DNA from: Atherix ibis | Lineage: Eukaryota; Arthropoda; Insecta; Diptera; Athericidae | Assembly (NCBI GenBank): GCA_958298945.1 | Contig: OY282606.1 | Coordinates: 52,403,920 to 52,467,919 of the forward strand | Length of the DNA stretch: 64,000 nucleotides | Direction: 5' to 3' | Shown here: positions 44,785 through 56,138 of the stretch, one piece after another | Position numbering within the stretch: the stretch's first letter is position 1 | Layout: the number at the start of each line of letters is the position of its first letter | The notes under the pieces: generated by a model | Seen by the model: the letters and a program-made list of their open reading frames with translations, nothing else | The model's database searches: none | What the model was told of the DNA's origin: nothing | Made by a program: the position numbers and the translations under genes

Positions 44785-45189
44785 AAATTTTTCTCCGTGT
44801 TTAAAAAGACTTTTTATATATTTTTATTACCCAATCGAAAAATTAAGGATTTTTTTTGGAATTTTTGGAAAATTTCTTTATTGTTTTAACCCCGAAAATA
44901 GAAGCAAAAATATTTTTATAAAAAAAGGAAAATTGCACAATTTTCTTAATTTTTTTGTAAATTTATTTAGTTTTTTCTTTTGTGTATAATAAAGAGGCAG
45001 TCAGAATTTTTGCAATATTAAAATTATGAAAAAGTAAATAAGTGGAAAATGATGAAATTACTTGAGTGCATTGGTCAGAATCTGTTTTTGAGTTCCTTTT
45101 TGGACCGAATTATTTTTCACAAAAAAATCACCGATTGTTAACAAAATTCATTTAAAAATTTTCTAATCACGAATTTAAGTTAAAAGATT

Positions 45190-45370
45190 ACAGAATCTAA
45201 AAGTCCACGTCAGCAAAAGTGTTTTTTTCTTCATTTATTAATGAGAAAAAAGGGTCTTAATTTATGAAAAATTTATTTGATTACAATGATAGGAAAGAGG
45301 GGTGGTTTTTTAATTCAATTTTGCATTGATAAAAAAATAGATCTTAATACACTCTATAAGGGCAAATTTT
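45190..45370 (+). repeat. Direct repeat copy 1 of a pair about 930 bp apart
   Basis: Begins ACAGAATCTAAAAGTCCAC and includes TTTTTTAATTCAATTTTGCA and a final CTTAATACACT. The partner lies at 46122-46262. The two flank the right arm of the long inverted repeat. Confidence 0.8.
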
Positions 45371-45442
45371 TGTGTGCGAATTTTTTAGAATTCACAAAGA
45401 GCAACTTCCCAAAATAATTTTTGAAATTAATGGAAAATTGTT

Positions 45443-46127
45443 TCAAGCAAACAAAATTTTTTAAGTTGTCCAAATTTTTTGGGGCTTTTCCTTTTGATGT
45501 ACTCGTAAATTTGCATAAGAAAAAAGCTAATTTTCAAGGATGATATAAATTTTGATATGATTGGATTCCATTGTCGTTTTCTATTAAATAAAAACCAACT
45601 CCAAAGGAGGTCTAAATATTTCGTTATATTTTTAATCACTAAATTTAAAGAAAATTTGAAATTAACTCTTTAAAATTAACAAATATTTTTGGTAATTTAT
45701 GGTGACTTCATTTCACTGCAATTAAAGGTATCTCACGAAGGATGTCTCAATTTTTTTGATAATGCTTACAATATAAAAAGCATCTGTAAAAAGAGGTTGA
45801 ATGTTAAGCGTCTGGGACATGAGCCAGAAGTTACGATAAGAGGTATTAATTTTTTAAGGATAATTTCTTATTCTCAAATATTTATTATCCAAAGATTATT
45901 CATAATAAAAAATTACTGTTAAAATTAATTAAAATGATTATATAGATTAACTCATAAAACACTTTTAAGGAAGTTTAGGCTATATTTCAGTGTTCTTATG
46001 AGTTAACCTAATAAAAAGGCAACCATGATAGAATACCTAAATTTTCTTATATCTTGTTGTAATCTTAATTTTATAAAAGAAAATTTACATGTTTTTATAG
46101 TAACAAAAACTAAGTCCTCTAACAGAA
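45443..46127 (-). repeat. Right arm of the long inverted repeat
   Basis: Matches the reverse complement of 41830-42385, interrupted by an extra AT-rich stretch at about 45850-46020. The match stops close to 46122, exactly where the second direct repeat begins. That coincidence suggests a single rearrangement placed the arm between the direct repeats. The open frame 45689-45922 crosses this arm and has no known motif. Confidence 0.85.
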
Positions 46128-46262
46128 TCTAAAAGACCACATCAGTAGAAGTACTTTATTTATAAAAAAATATTTGATTACAATAAAATAAAAAAGGCAC
46201 ATGGTTTTTTAATTCAATTTTGCATTGATAAAAAAAAATATATCTTATTACACTTAAAAATT
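46122..46262 (+). repeat. Direct repeat copy 2
   Basis: ACAGAATCTAAAAGACCACA starts the copy, and the shared TTTTTTAATTCAATTTTGCA follows, as in copy 1. It lacks about 40 bases near its start. Just beyond, GCCCTTATAAAGTGTATTAA is the inverse of a word near the end of copy 1, so the rearrangement is not simple. Confidence 0.75.
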
Positions 46263-46649
46263 AGCCCTTATAAAGTGTATTAAGAATATCTCCCTTCATG
46301 CAGTATTCTAAAAATTAGGAAAACAATTATTTACACTCTTCTTCTTCATTTTATTAATCTTATTAATCTGCAAATGTCATAAAAAAATACTCAAAAATGA
46401 TTAATTTTTAAAAATACAATTTAAAATGCAAAATTTTTAAGTATTTTCTGAAGAAAAATTTAAAAAAATATATTTTGTTAAGCGTTTTTTTTTTCATAAT
46501 TTAAAAATATTTCAATGAACAACTTTTCATTCCGATAAAAATATAAAAAAATATTCACAATATTACTCGAATCGTAAATTTTCCTACAATTTATTGTGAA
46601 AATTCTTCTCGAAAAATAGAAGATAAAAACCATTTGACAACTCTTTGAG

Positions 46650-48430
46650 TGTATCTAAAAGCGCAAAGAGAGAAAGCAAAAATAGAAAAACTGGCGCTTT
46701 TCCCAAATTCACTGCCCAAACCTTCTTATCGGTTAGTAATTTTGCAAAAAAAAGGGGAAAAAATAAGTTTAATCAGACTGAAAATAAACTATCAAAAAAC
46801 TACCCCATAAAACGTGCCTAAAGCCTAAAACAACCAACACCCACAGCCAAACGAAAAAGCTTTTAAAAATTATTACACAGTCGCCTTCATAACTAAAATA
46901 TTATCGCTGTTGGAAAATTGTTCTGTTTTTCCACTTTTCCAGCTATTAGCAACGCTCCACCATCTCTTCAGATAACACACCAACTCGGAGTGAAATTTCT
47001 CGAAATTATATCCACTCATGCTTGGGCCCAGTTCCGATTACACACCCCATCACAACACAACTTCACGACTGAAAGAAATAAAAACAGTTCTGATAGCACC
47101 TTTCTTCCATTTAGTTTAATCGAGAAAAAAAAACTCCAATCCATTTTCACCCTCAAGAGTTAACCACCCGCACTGTTCGCCCCCAACAGACTCGATCTCC
47201 GTTATCAGCATGGGTTCAATTTGGCTTTTGTTTCCATTTAAAATTCCGGCTGCTGGTTACTCTGTATTTGGAGCAATCGTAATAGCTCGAGCATAACGAA
47301 TGGTTGCCATATTATCCCCTATTTGGTCTGTAATTGATGGTTAGAGAACGAGGGAACAGACAGGGTAGCGGCGGGTCATACAAGTTGGAAAAGTTTTGTA
47401 ATCGACTAAAAGCACCCAAGGCGAACGGGCACTTTCGTTTCATTGTAACTTGGCTGGAATCCATTAACATTCTTGACGTTATCACAAACCGAAAAAGTAT
47501 GAAACCATTTGTAGACGAAGACGCACATTCACGTTTGACGACGATAACAAGAACTCCATAAGTCCGATTAACGTTCCAGTGATCCCCTTGATCCGATCGT
47601 AAAATGTAGCATTCATTCGGTACGAGGAGTAATCTGAAAAAAAAACTATAAACCATTCCGGAAAGACGATGGCTGCATGGATTTAAATTCGACTGTAGCT
47701 CATCGGCTCAGCTCATATACTCGTGCCCGTACCGCACCCATAATAAAATGCCGAAAGCAAGTTTTCCAAATCATTTTTGTGGATATTAAAATGAATAGAA
47801 AACGATGATTAGAAGAGAAGTATACGTAGAAGGGTGTGTGAAGGTAAGAAGAAGAAGAAGATGATTTAGAAGAACTGGAAAAGCCCTTTACATGCCAAAG
47901 AGCTGACGCATAAACTGAAAAGTTGCAAGGGCACAAAAAAACCGAAGCAGCCATCATTACTGAATCCAACCATTTCAACAGGGGCAAAGGAGATTGGAAC
48001 TATCGGCGATATGTGAACGAGAAAGTGAAACGAAAACAGCCACAGCTCATCTGGTATAAAAGATGAAACTCCGCCTATTTTATAATGGCCGGCAGCTCAT
48101 CGCACCAACTGCTCATCTCCGATAAGACTTCACTTGACTGAGTCGAAAAGTGCAATGTGACACCGACACAGGAGTGAACGGAACAAAGAATGCAAAGTGA
48201 TGGTATCGCTCTCGCATTCACTACGGCCTCCTGCTGACCAAACACGGTCGTGCGCATTGAAAGGACGCTCATCGTTAGGATTCCGGTTTGTTGGTCGTTC
48301 TGCAATGGTGGCGCGCTCTTCTGGAGATAATCGAAAAAATGGAAATTCATTCGCACCGCACTACGGGCGAACGTCGCCGATTCGCCGAGAATTCTAACAA
48401 TAAAATTTCACGTCGGATAAATTTACAGAA
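46650..48430. other. Complex GC-richer block with a TATA-type promoter candidate
   Basis: From about 46650, and strongly from 47160, the DNA is mixed and CG-containing, unlike the flanks. GGTATAAAAG at 48053-48062 is a strong TATA-box match on the plus strand, which would place a start near 48085. From there to about 48400 the sequence is complex, with ATGs but no long frame with protein-like motifs. Overlapping frames on both strands at 47312-47987 and 48075-48485 do not agree with a known domain. A GAA repeat (about five units) lies at 47847-47860. I read this as a possible promoter and leader reading rightward. Confidence 0.35.
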
Positions 48431-49794
48431 AAATCAATTTTGCTTTTTGGTGTTTTTTCAATTAAAATTTACTATCAATTTTTAATATTTTCGCGTGTTT
48501 TGTTATGAATTTTTTTTAACATATTCCAATTCAGCCGAAAGTTCATTGAACCAAAAATTCAAGTTACTGGAAAAGTTTTGTTTTATTTCCAATTTTGGAT
48601 TAATTTGCTAATTTTTGCGTGCCGGAATGATGGTTGGATGGGGGGAGGCTAGAATATGGAAAATTGGAAATTAACATTTTTGTACAATTTTCTATTAAAT
48701 AAAAAAAAATTTCTTCGATGTCGATTGGGGTGGAGTTTTTTTTTTGCAATTAAGAAGCGAGTTTTTTGTGTTTTCTTTAATATTTTTGTCGTTTAAGGTT
48801 TTTAGTTTCTATTCTTTTTTTTAATAATTTTTTAAAATAACTATTTTAGCTGGTTTTTTCGAATTTTTGTTTTTTCGATTTTAAAGGCAGTTAATTTTGA
48901 AAGCTTTTTGAGTGAACTTACAAAAAATTTGGGCTTTTTAGAATAAAAAATCCCTCTTTTTGCTTGTAATTCAAAAGATTTTCGATAACTTTATGAACAT
49001 TTTTTTTTAATATTATCGGTTAAGGATATTTTCTTATAAAAATTGAAGATACGATTTCTTCCAATTTTTATATAATATTTATTTTTGCTTGTTAAATTGT
49101 GAAATACTTTTTAAAATCTTTTCAAAATAAAATGTTCAAAATTGTAGGTTTTCGTTCTGTTCTTCCAAAAAAGTTCCAATAACGAAATTATTATATTTTT
49201 TTAATGAAAATAAAAATGAACCTTTTTTATTTGTTGTTAATTTGACTAAGTTTTCTGTGTCTACTTTTACGGTGATTTTATAACCCTCGGTATAGGTAGA
49301 AATTCTAAAAAATATTGTAGTTTGAAGAAAAGTCCTAAATATTATAATAATAGAAGTTTTATTTAATAAATTCAGAAGAAAATATTTTTTTTTTTAAATA
49401 TTCTCTAAATTCTTTTATTCTATGAAATATTTATCAGAAACTTTTCTAGGCATTTTTACATAATCTATAATAAAAAAAAAAATTCCGTACCACAAAATTA
49501 GGAAAATATTATATTCATCATTAAAATTTCTGCTTTTATAAATATTTAATAATAAATTTATATTGTCTTCAATTAATATAAAAAAAAAATTATAAAATTC
49601 TGCAAAAAGTGAAAAATTTTTCATCAATTAATGAAAAAAAGAAAAAAAATTGTTAGAATACTTCTCTCTTAAATTAATATAAGATAAAAGATCTATAAAA
49701 AATCGAGATGTAAATTTATTACGAACTCTGATTAATTAAGATATAAAAATTAGTAGAAATTATGCTAAAAAGAATTATAAGAAACCAACAGGAA

Positions 49795-49863
49795 CCACCA
49801 GATGGCATTGGAATTTAAAATTTTACAAAAATAACTTCAAAGAATAACAGTGCCATCTAGTGG
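49795..49863. promoter_or_regulatory. Pair of facing CTCF-like motifs
   Basis: CCACCAGATGGC at 49795-49806 on the plus strand and CCACTAGATGGC on the minus strand (plus-strand GCCATCTAGTGG at 49852-49863) both match the CTCF core CCASYAGRKGGC at every position. They lie 45 bases apart and point at each other. The flanks are AT-rich, which makes two such GC-rich matches less likely by chance. Confidence 0.5.
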
Positions 49864-50383
49864 CTATATAAAAATAATTAAAAAAACTATAAAGTCTGCC
49901 TGCAAAATCTAAAAAATAAAGACCTAATAAGATTGAACAAATTTTTTAAATAAATGCCTACCAAAATGCTACTAAATTTGTCGGTAAATAATATCTGACA
50001 AATAAAAATTAACAGAACGTCTCGTTACTTTTCAAAAAAAAAAAATTAGTTTTTATTCTGTTAAAGCTATTTTAGTGTGCTTATAAAATTATTTAAACTC
50101 TAAAAAAATTACGGAAATATTCCAAGATAGAAAACTGCAAAAAAATACTCTTGAATTAGAATAAATGGTTTTATTTACAAAAAAAAACTTATTTTTAATT
50201 TACAATAAAAAAAAACAATTTCATATAAAAAAAATTGAAGATTTTTAATTTTTGTTTTTTTAAAAATACCTTAAAAAAAACCCAAAAAATATACCTAAAA
50301 ATCTCCTCAAAAACAAGAAAAAGCAAAAAATATTTAAAGAAAAGAAAAAAAATTTAAGAATTTAAAATAATTAGGGTTTTTTG

Positions 50384-50395
50384 CCGCTAGATGGC
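50384..50395 (+). promoter_or_regulatory. CTCF-like motif
   Basis: CCGCTAGATGGC, the same word as at 44733-44744, followed by AT as at the 49795 site. It differs from the CTCF core consensus at one position (G for A). Confidence 0.4.
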
Positions 50396-51329
50396 ATTGA
50401 GTGTATATTATTTGTAAACAGTTTTTAAAAACCAAGAATATGGTTGGTTTCTTCTTTAAATTTTTGAAATATTTTTACACAAAATTTAATCAAAGGTACT
50501 AAAAAATACAATTTCCTACCTTGAAATTTTTTCCCTAAAATGCTGTTGAGAAAAATCCACAAAAAATACTAATCAAAACCAATTAAAGAAAAAAGAAGTC
50601 CCTTTTAACAGTTGGCAAATGAAAATTTTCATGTTTTTATCTCAAGTTTTCTTCCTTTTTTATTGACAAAAATTTTTTTATTTAAATTTGTGGGCAAAAA
50701 AAACAAGAAATAATAAGAAAAATAAAAAGTGTAGAAAAAGTAGGAAAGAAGATTCCTAGAGCCTCGTTAACTGGTCGAAGATTGACGAATTTTTAAGGAT
50801 CATAATTGATAAGCGATCTTTATGCGGTCATACCGCCAACATAAATCGGTGGTGATTTTTAGAGTGGCAGGACATTTCGGAAAAAACTTAAAAAGATAAA
50901 ATTTCAATTAAGAATTTTTCTAGCCTTTTCAGTATTTTGTCTTCTATTTTTTCTATTTTTCTTACAGTGTAATTTTTCTTATAATTTATGACTAACAGAA
51001 TAAGTGGTTTCAAAGTGCCTCATTTGGTTGGTTTATTTTTTTTTCAGTTCTATTATGAAGGAATAAATAAATTAAATAAAAATCCAGGACTATAAAGTAA
51101 AGGAAACCCACAATTTTTCAGGATATTTTATAAAATTATATGGAAAATTATTTTGCTAATCAAATACTCCTAATTCATGTTGGTACCTTGTTTATCAATT
51201 AAACTTAGTATTTCCATATCCCACTTCCCCTTTAATCCTTTTACCATAAAACTTTCAGAAAATTTTCTCTTAAAATTGGACGCAAAATTGATTTTTCTTC
51301 TATTAAATTCAATTTAATTTTTCTTCAAT

Positions 51330-51350
51330 CAACAACAACAACAACAACAA
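51330..51350. repeat. (AAC)n microsatellite
   Basis: About seven CAA/AAC units in a row within A-rich DNA. Confidence 0.85.
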
Positions 51351-52414
51351 AAAACTAAAATAATGTCAAATTATCTTTTTGCTTATATTAAATGGGAAAA
51401 TGTTTAGAATTTAATTAGGAAATTTTCCAGTTTTAATTAATCGTCCACCAAATTCATAAATGCCACCGTAAGGAATTGTAATTAATCAGCGCTGACAATG
51501 TGAAATTTTCGCTGACGCTTGAATAAGGATTTTTGTAGTATTAAGGCAGAAAGTTTATGGGGATTTGAAGTAAATTTTTAATAAATAAAGAGTGGGAGAA
51601 ATCATTTGCAAAGTGGGAATAGGGAAGGAGTTTGGCATGAAAACTTGATGGCAGTCGAGAAATTTGCAGAACAATTGAAAAATCAGTAAAAAAAATGTCT
51701 GCACTTCGATTTAAATTTTTAATTTTTCAAACTATTTTGGTTCAAAAAACAGATACCAAAAATCAGTAAATAAATTCAAATTTTCACTTCAAAAAATGTT
51801 GGCTTTTTTTTAGCTTGGAATAAGCAGAATAAAATTGAGATGAAGGCAAAGAAAAATTCCATTTTCTCTCTTATTTATCATACATTGTACACAGGCTATT
51901 ATCATAAATTGAACAAAATCTTTTTTATTAACTCTTTATAAGCATAAATTTATTTAAAAAAAAAAAAACATTAAAGAAAACAGAAAAAAAATCAAAAAAT
52001 TCCCGCCACTAACAGACACACCCAAATCCGTACTTAAGAGCATCCCTAATAAATTCAGATAAAACCGAGACGAGCACAAGAAAAACCAAATCCCAAAACA
52101 CGAAATGACAACAACAAAATTAACATTTGAAAAAAAAGACGACAGAAGAAATCCGAGAAAAAAAACTGACACCAAAAGAGATGACAGCAACGAAGGCAAA
52201 ATATTGTCAATTAAATTAAATATGTTTAAAAAAATCCTTGAATAAACTTGATCTGAAATGCTGATCTCCTCCTGACTGGAGAGCTACACTAATTTCGGTG
52301 TGATAAAAATGTCATCTTTGATAATAATTTAAGCGAGTTTATTGGAATTAAAGGCATGTCAGCGAACAGCAGAAAATGGCGCTGGACGGTTACTTATGGT
52401 CCATCAGATTGGAA

Positions 52415-52437
52415 AGGGGTGAGGGAGGGGGAGGGGT
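52415..52437 (+). other. G-quadruplex-type motif
   Basis: G runs of 4, 3, 5 and 4 with loops of 3, 1 and 1 bases. It lies in a short more-complex patch (52255-52550) just before a tandem repeat. Confidence 0.65.
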
Positions 52438-52539
52438 GCACAACATAGTAACGAATTACAATTCCGAACATGGCGTAGGCACACCTACACACATTCACAA
52501 TTACAAGTGTTCGCACTTTGTTGATGATTTGCTTAACAA

Positions 52540-52960
52540 AATGTATCCGTCATGTTGGCAGCCATTAACAAGCAGTTTTTTTCGCGTTCCATTGCTCTTA
52601 ATAAACAATTTGTTGTCTGCTGTGGTTTGTTTCTGTTGATTTTTCCCCATTCTATAAAACAATTTGTTTTTAAATTACTCTTTTATCATTTCTTTCTAAT
52701 AATTTTTGACATAAAAAATATTTTGTCATGTTGGCAGCCGTTAAATTTTTTTTTTTTAAATTTATTTCTGTTTTTACAAGAAATAATTTGCCATCTGGTC
52801 TGGTTTAGTCTAGGTTATTTTTCTTTTTTAAAGAATTTTTGTAATTTATTGACATTTTGATATAACAAAAATAACCATTAAGTTGGTAGCCATTAAAATT
52901 TTTCATTTTATCTACAATAGTTTAGTCTACGTTGTTTTTTTGTAATAACATTTAAAGAAG
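52540..52960. repeat. Degenerate tandem repeat, three units of about 150-176 bp
   Basis: GTTGGCAGCC starts at 52554 and 52730, and as GTTGGTAGCC at 52882. Each is followed by a CATTAA or GTTAAA word, and further along by AATAAT or AACAAT and a GGTTTRKTCT-like phrase. The long hydrophobic frame spanning 52552-52860 follows the repeat and is not a protein gene. Confidence 0.65.
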
Positions 52961-55900
52961 ATTTTTTTTCTCATTTTCAAATGAAAAACTAACTTTTGAA
53001 AGTTCTTGTTTCTCTTCTTACAATATATTTTGAAATTTTTTTGTTAATAGACACAAATTTTACAAGTTGCTATAAATTTATGGCAAGTTTTCTTCATATT
53101 TCTATATTTGATTATTTTTTATATTTCTTTTTTTTCGTTTTTTATATAATATAATAATTTTAAATAAAAAAAATTCAGTTTGTCCTCCGAAATTGAGTAA
53201 AAGTTATTCTTATTTTTGCAAAAAATTATCTATCAAATTTAGGACCTCTTCCTACAATTTTTAAAAAAAAATTTTGTTTTAATAAAAATTTGGTTTCCAT
53301 TTTTTCGTAAAAGATTGTTTTTAAAATAATGTTTTTTACCCAAAAAATATGAAATGCAAAACGTGAAAATTCTTATAGAATAGAAAGTGGATTTTTTTAC
53401 AAATTCAAAGGAACGGCAAAATTTTAACTCATGTTTTGTTTAAAAAGATCTGCCATTTTGGAAAAAAAACTATCCGCCATTTTGAATTAACAATGTTCCA
53501 CCATTTTAAATAAAATAAATCTATCGTTGCCTTATTTTCGCAATTTTATCATTGAAAATTAATTTGTTAAAAGAAAATCGTTGTAAATTCTGAAATTTCT
53601 ATAATACAAGCAGCTTTTTAACTTTTGTAGTTACTTTTTCTCCTAATATCTAAGTAATCAGATTTTTTTTAACTAAATTTTTGAAACTAATATTTTATAA
53701 TTCGACAAAAAAACAAAAATCCGATGGAGATTCCCTAATATTGTAACCTCACCAAATATATGTACTGAAAATAATTTTAAAACTATTGATTTTGCTTTAA
53801 AAAATGGCAATTTTTTTTAAGAAAATTTTTATAAGGAAAAAATGGCAGAACTATTAAACCGGCTCTTCACATATTTTCCTTAATTTTCTTTTTTTTTTGG
53901 TGCAACGAAAAATTCCTCAAAAGTTACCAAATTCACTTAAGAAATTACTCAGCATAAAAGATCATAAAAGGAGAAACTTTAGTCAAAAGGATAATATTTA
54001 AATATTTCGTACTGTAAATCTCAAAAAAAAAAACATTTTTCGAAATTTTAGAAAGTCAAATTAGAGTGACTGATTTTATGCTAAAATAGGAAATTTATTA
54101 CCGTCGAAAGGCAAATCAGAAGTGCATATTTGAATATTCTACTGACAATAAAAAAAATAAAAAAAAAAAGATAGGAAAAAAAGACTAAGAGGAATAAAAA
54201 TGAGCAGAAAAAATTTCCAAAAACCTACAATTACTGTCATAAACAAAAATATTCACAAAAAAAACGATATACAAGAATCAGCCGCCACCATGTACTCCTT
54301 TCCCATTTCGTAATTTTACTCAAATGAATTTTCCAAAAATCGATTTCTCTTTTTTTTTTGTCTCCCGAAATAAAGGAGACACTCTGAAATTCTTGCATAA
54401 AAAGTAGGTCACAGGAAACCAAACATAAACCGTTCTCGTTTTGAGGTCTAGAATGAAATCGGCCATCGCATCGGGATTATATGACAGGCAATAAACTCTT
54501 TACAAAATCCTTTCTTGAAATTGAAATGACACGCTAATTTTCAACCCTTTCTTTCCTTGTTTATTCAAATTTACGGATTTTTTTTTTCTACTAAAACTAT
54601 TCTACTTTTGTTCTCTATTTTCTCTCTTGTTAGTTTTGTACTCGTGTTTTTTTTTGCATTCTGATGAGCTCAATGGAATTTATTTCTCTGGAGACTAAGA
54701 AACGTGCGCCATAGTTTATCGTAACAACCAAAATATTTTGAATACCAAAAATTTTACCATTTCACGTTCACACCCTGTACACAATAGCTGACCGAATTGT
54801 GTATTGGTACAATAAAACGATAAATCTGAAAAGTGACCCTTTTTTTTCTGCTTTATTACCGAGGCAATTTTCTACTCTATCCAAGTCTTCGTCTAGGCCA
54901 CTAAAGGTCTAAATTGTGTTTACTGTTTCGATGGAATAAATTCTCGCTTTTATGAATTTTCCCCACATTTGCTTATTGTTATTTTTGTTTCCACTTCAAT
55001 TTTATTAGTTTCTGTTATCAACATTTTCTGTTATCTAAAAATGTAAATAAAAATATTTCGTCAAAAAAAAAGAGACGATTTCCATTTTTTTTTTACAGTT
55101 TTTAGTTGATAAATTGCTCAGATATGCTCAATCTAAACGAATTCTCATAAATTATTTTTAAAAAAAAAAAAATTTTTTTATCTATTTTCTTATTAAAAAT
55201 TATATCTTAAAAATAGTATAAATTTAAGAGAAAAAAACTAATTTTAATAATAACAAGAAATTCCGCAAATCCTATTAACATCTTCTTCGGCAAAGGCGTA
55301 AACAAGTAATAATAATGCATTGATGAGAAAAACAATCACAAAATTTAATGTTCACGCCTTTTTTTTACAATCGCTCTTGTTTTTTTTTCCTTTTTTTTTA
55401 ATAGATAAAAAATAATCGGTTTTCCTCACAACATTACCTTATATTGTACAATAGAAGGAAAGGAGACAAAAAAAAATTAAAAAGTCGAGAAAAAGGAAGA
55501 ACAATTCATAATGAACTAGTTTTTGGGCATTCGACCATTAGAACAAAAGAGTCTGAAGTATTTGTGGGCGTCGCATAGCTCTAATCATTTCTGCCTATTT
55601 TCTCTTGCGATTATCGTTCATTTTTACTTCGTTCTAAGGATTTGTTATTATTTTTACTTCTAGTTTTTTTCTATTTTTTTAATAAAATTTTTATTTTTTG
55701 AATTATTTAACTTCTTTTATGACTCATAATTCAATATAGAAAAATAGTTGCTCAATTTAAAAAAAAACCTGTTCTTGAAAATTATGATAGAAAAAAATAT
55801 ATTTTTTATCTTACCAAAGATTATTAGCTCAATAAAAAGGTAATTGGTAGATATTACGAGGGAGCTCGCAGTTGCCCCAAGAAAGAAATTGAATTTTTCT

Positions 55901-56138
55901 GATTTATTTCTGGAGTTAGTTCTATTCATTAATTTTAGATTTTTTGCATTCCATATAAAAAAGTTTATATTTTTGTAATAATTTTAAAAGATTTTTTTTT
56001 TAAAATGTAAAATTAAAAATTTAAAGCAGATAAAAAATCATAAATTTTAAAGGAGTGAAAATTTTGAAATGCAATAATCCTATTATAAGAATAAATTATT
56101 TTTTAAATAAATACCATTTTTTAAGATATTCTAAATAT
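52961..56138. other. AT-rich noncoding stretch
   Basis: Low-complexity DNA. Short more-mixed patches occur near 54240-54500, 54660-54930 and 55500-55620 without a supported exon. The minus-strand frames at 54237-54422 and 55717-55929 lack motifs. Confidence 0.6.

Larger units (their letters stand above)
48431..52330. other. AT-rich noncoding stretch with three CTCF-like motifs
   Basis: Long low-complexity DNA without a supported gene. Motifs at 49795, 49852 and 50384 and an AAC repeat are listed separately. The minus-strand frame at 51954-52199 is composed of Phe, Leu and Ser and has no motif. Confidence 0.6.

Noticed and set aside
45190..46262. A small LTR retrotransposon suggested by direct repeats about 930 bp apart
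   Set aside because: No TG...CA ends, primer-binding site, polypurine tract or coding relic could be seen; kept only as a repeat finding.
47312..47987. Overlapping frames of up to 114 codons on both strands
   Set aside because: No recognisable domain and conflicting strands; better read as complex noncoding DNA.
51954..52199. 81-codon minus-strand frame resembling a membrane segment
   Set aside because: Produced by an A-rich plus strand; no motif or context.
52552..52860. 102-codon hydrophobic frame
   Set aside because: It crosses a degenerate tandem repeat and consists of Phe/Leu/Ile runs.
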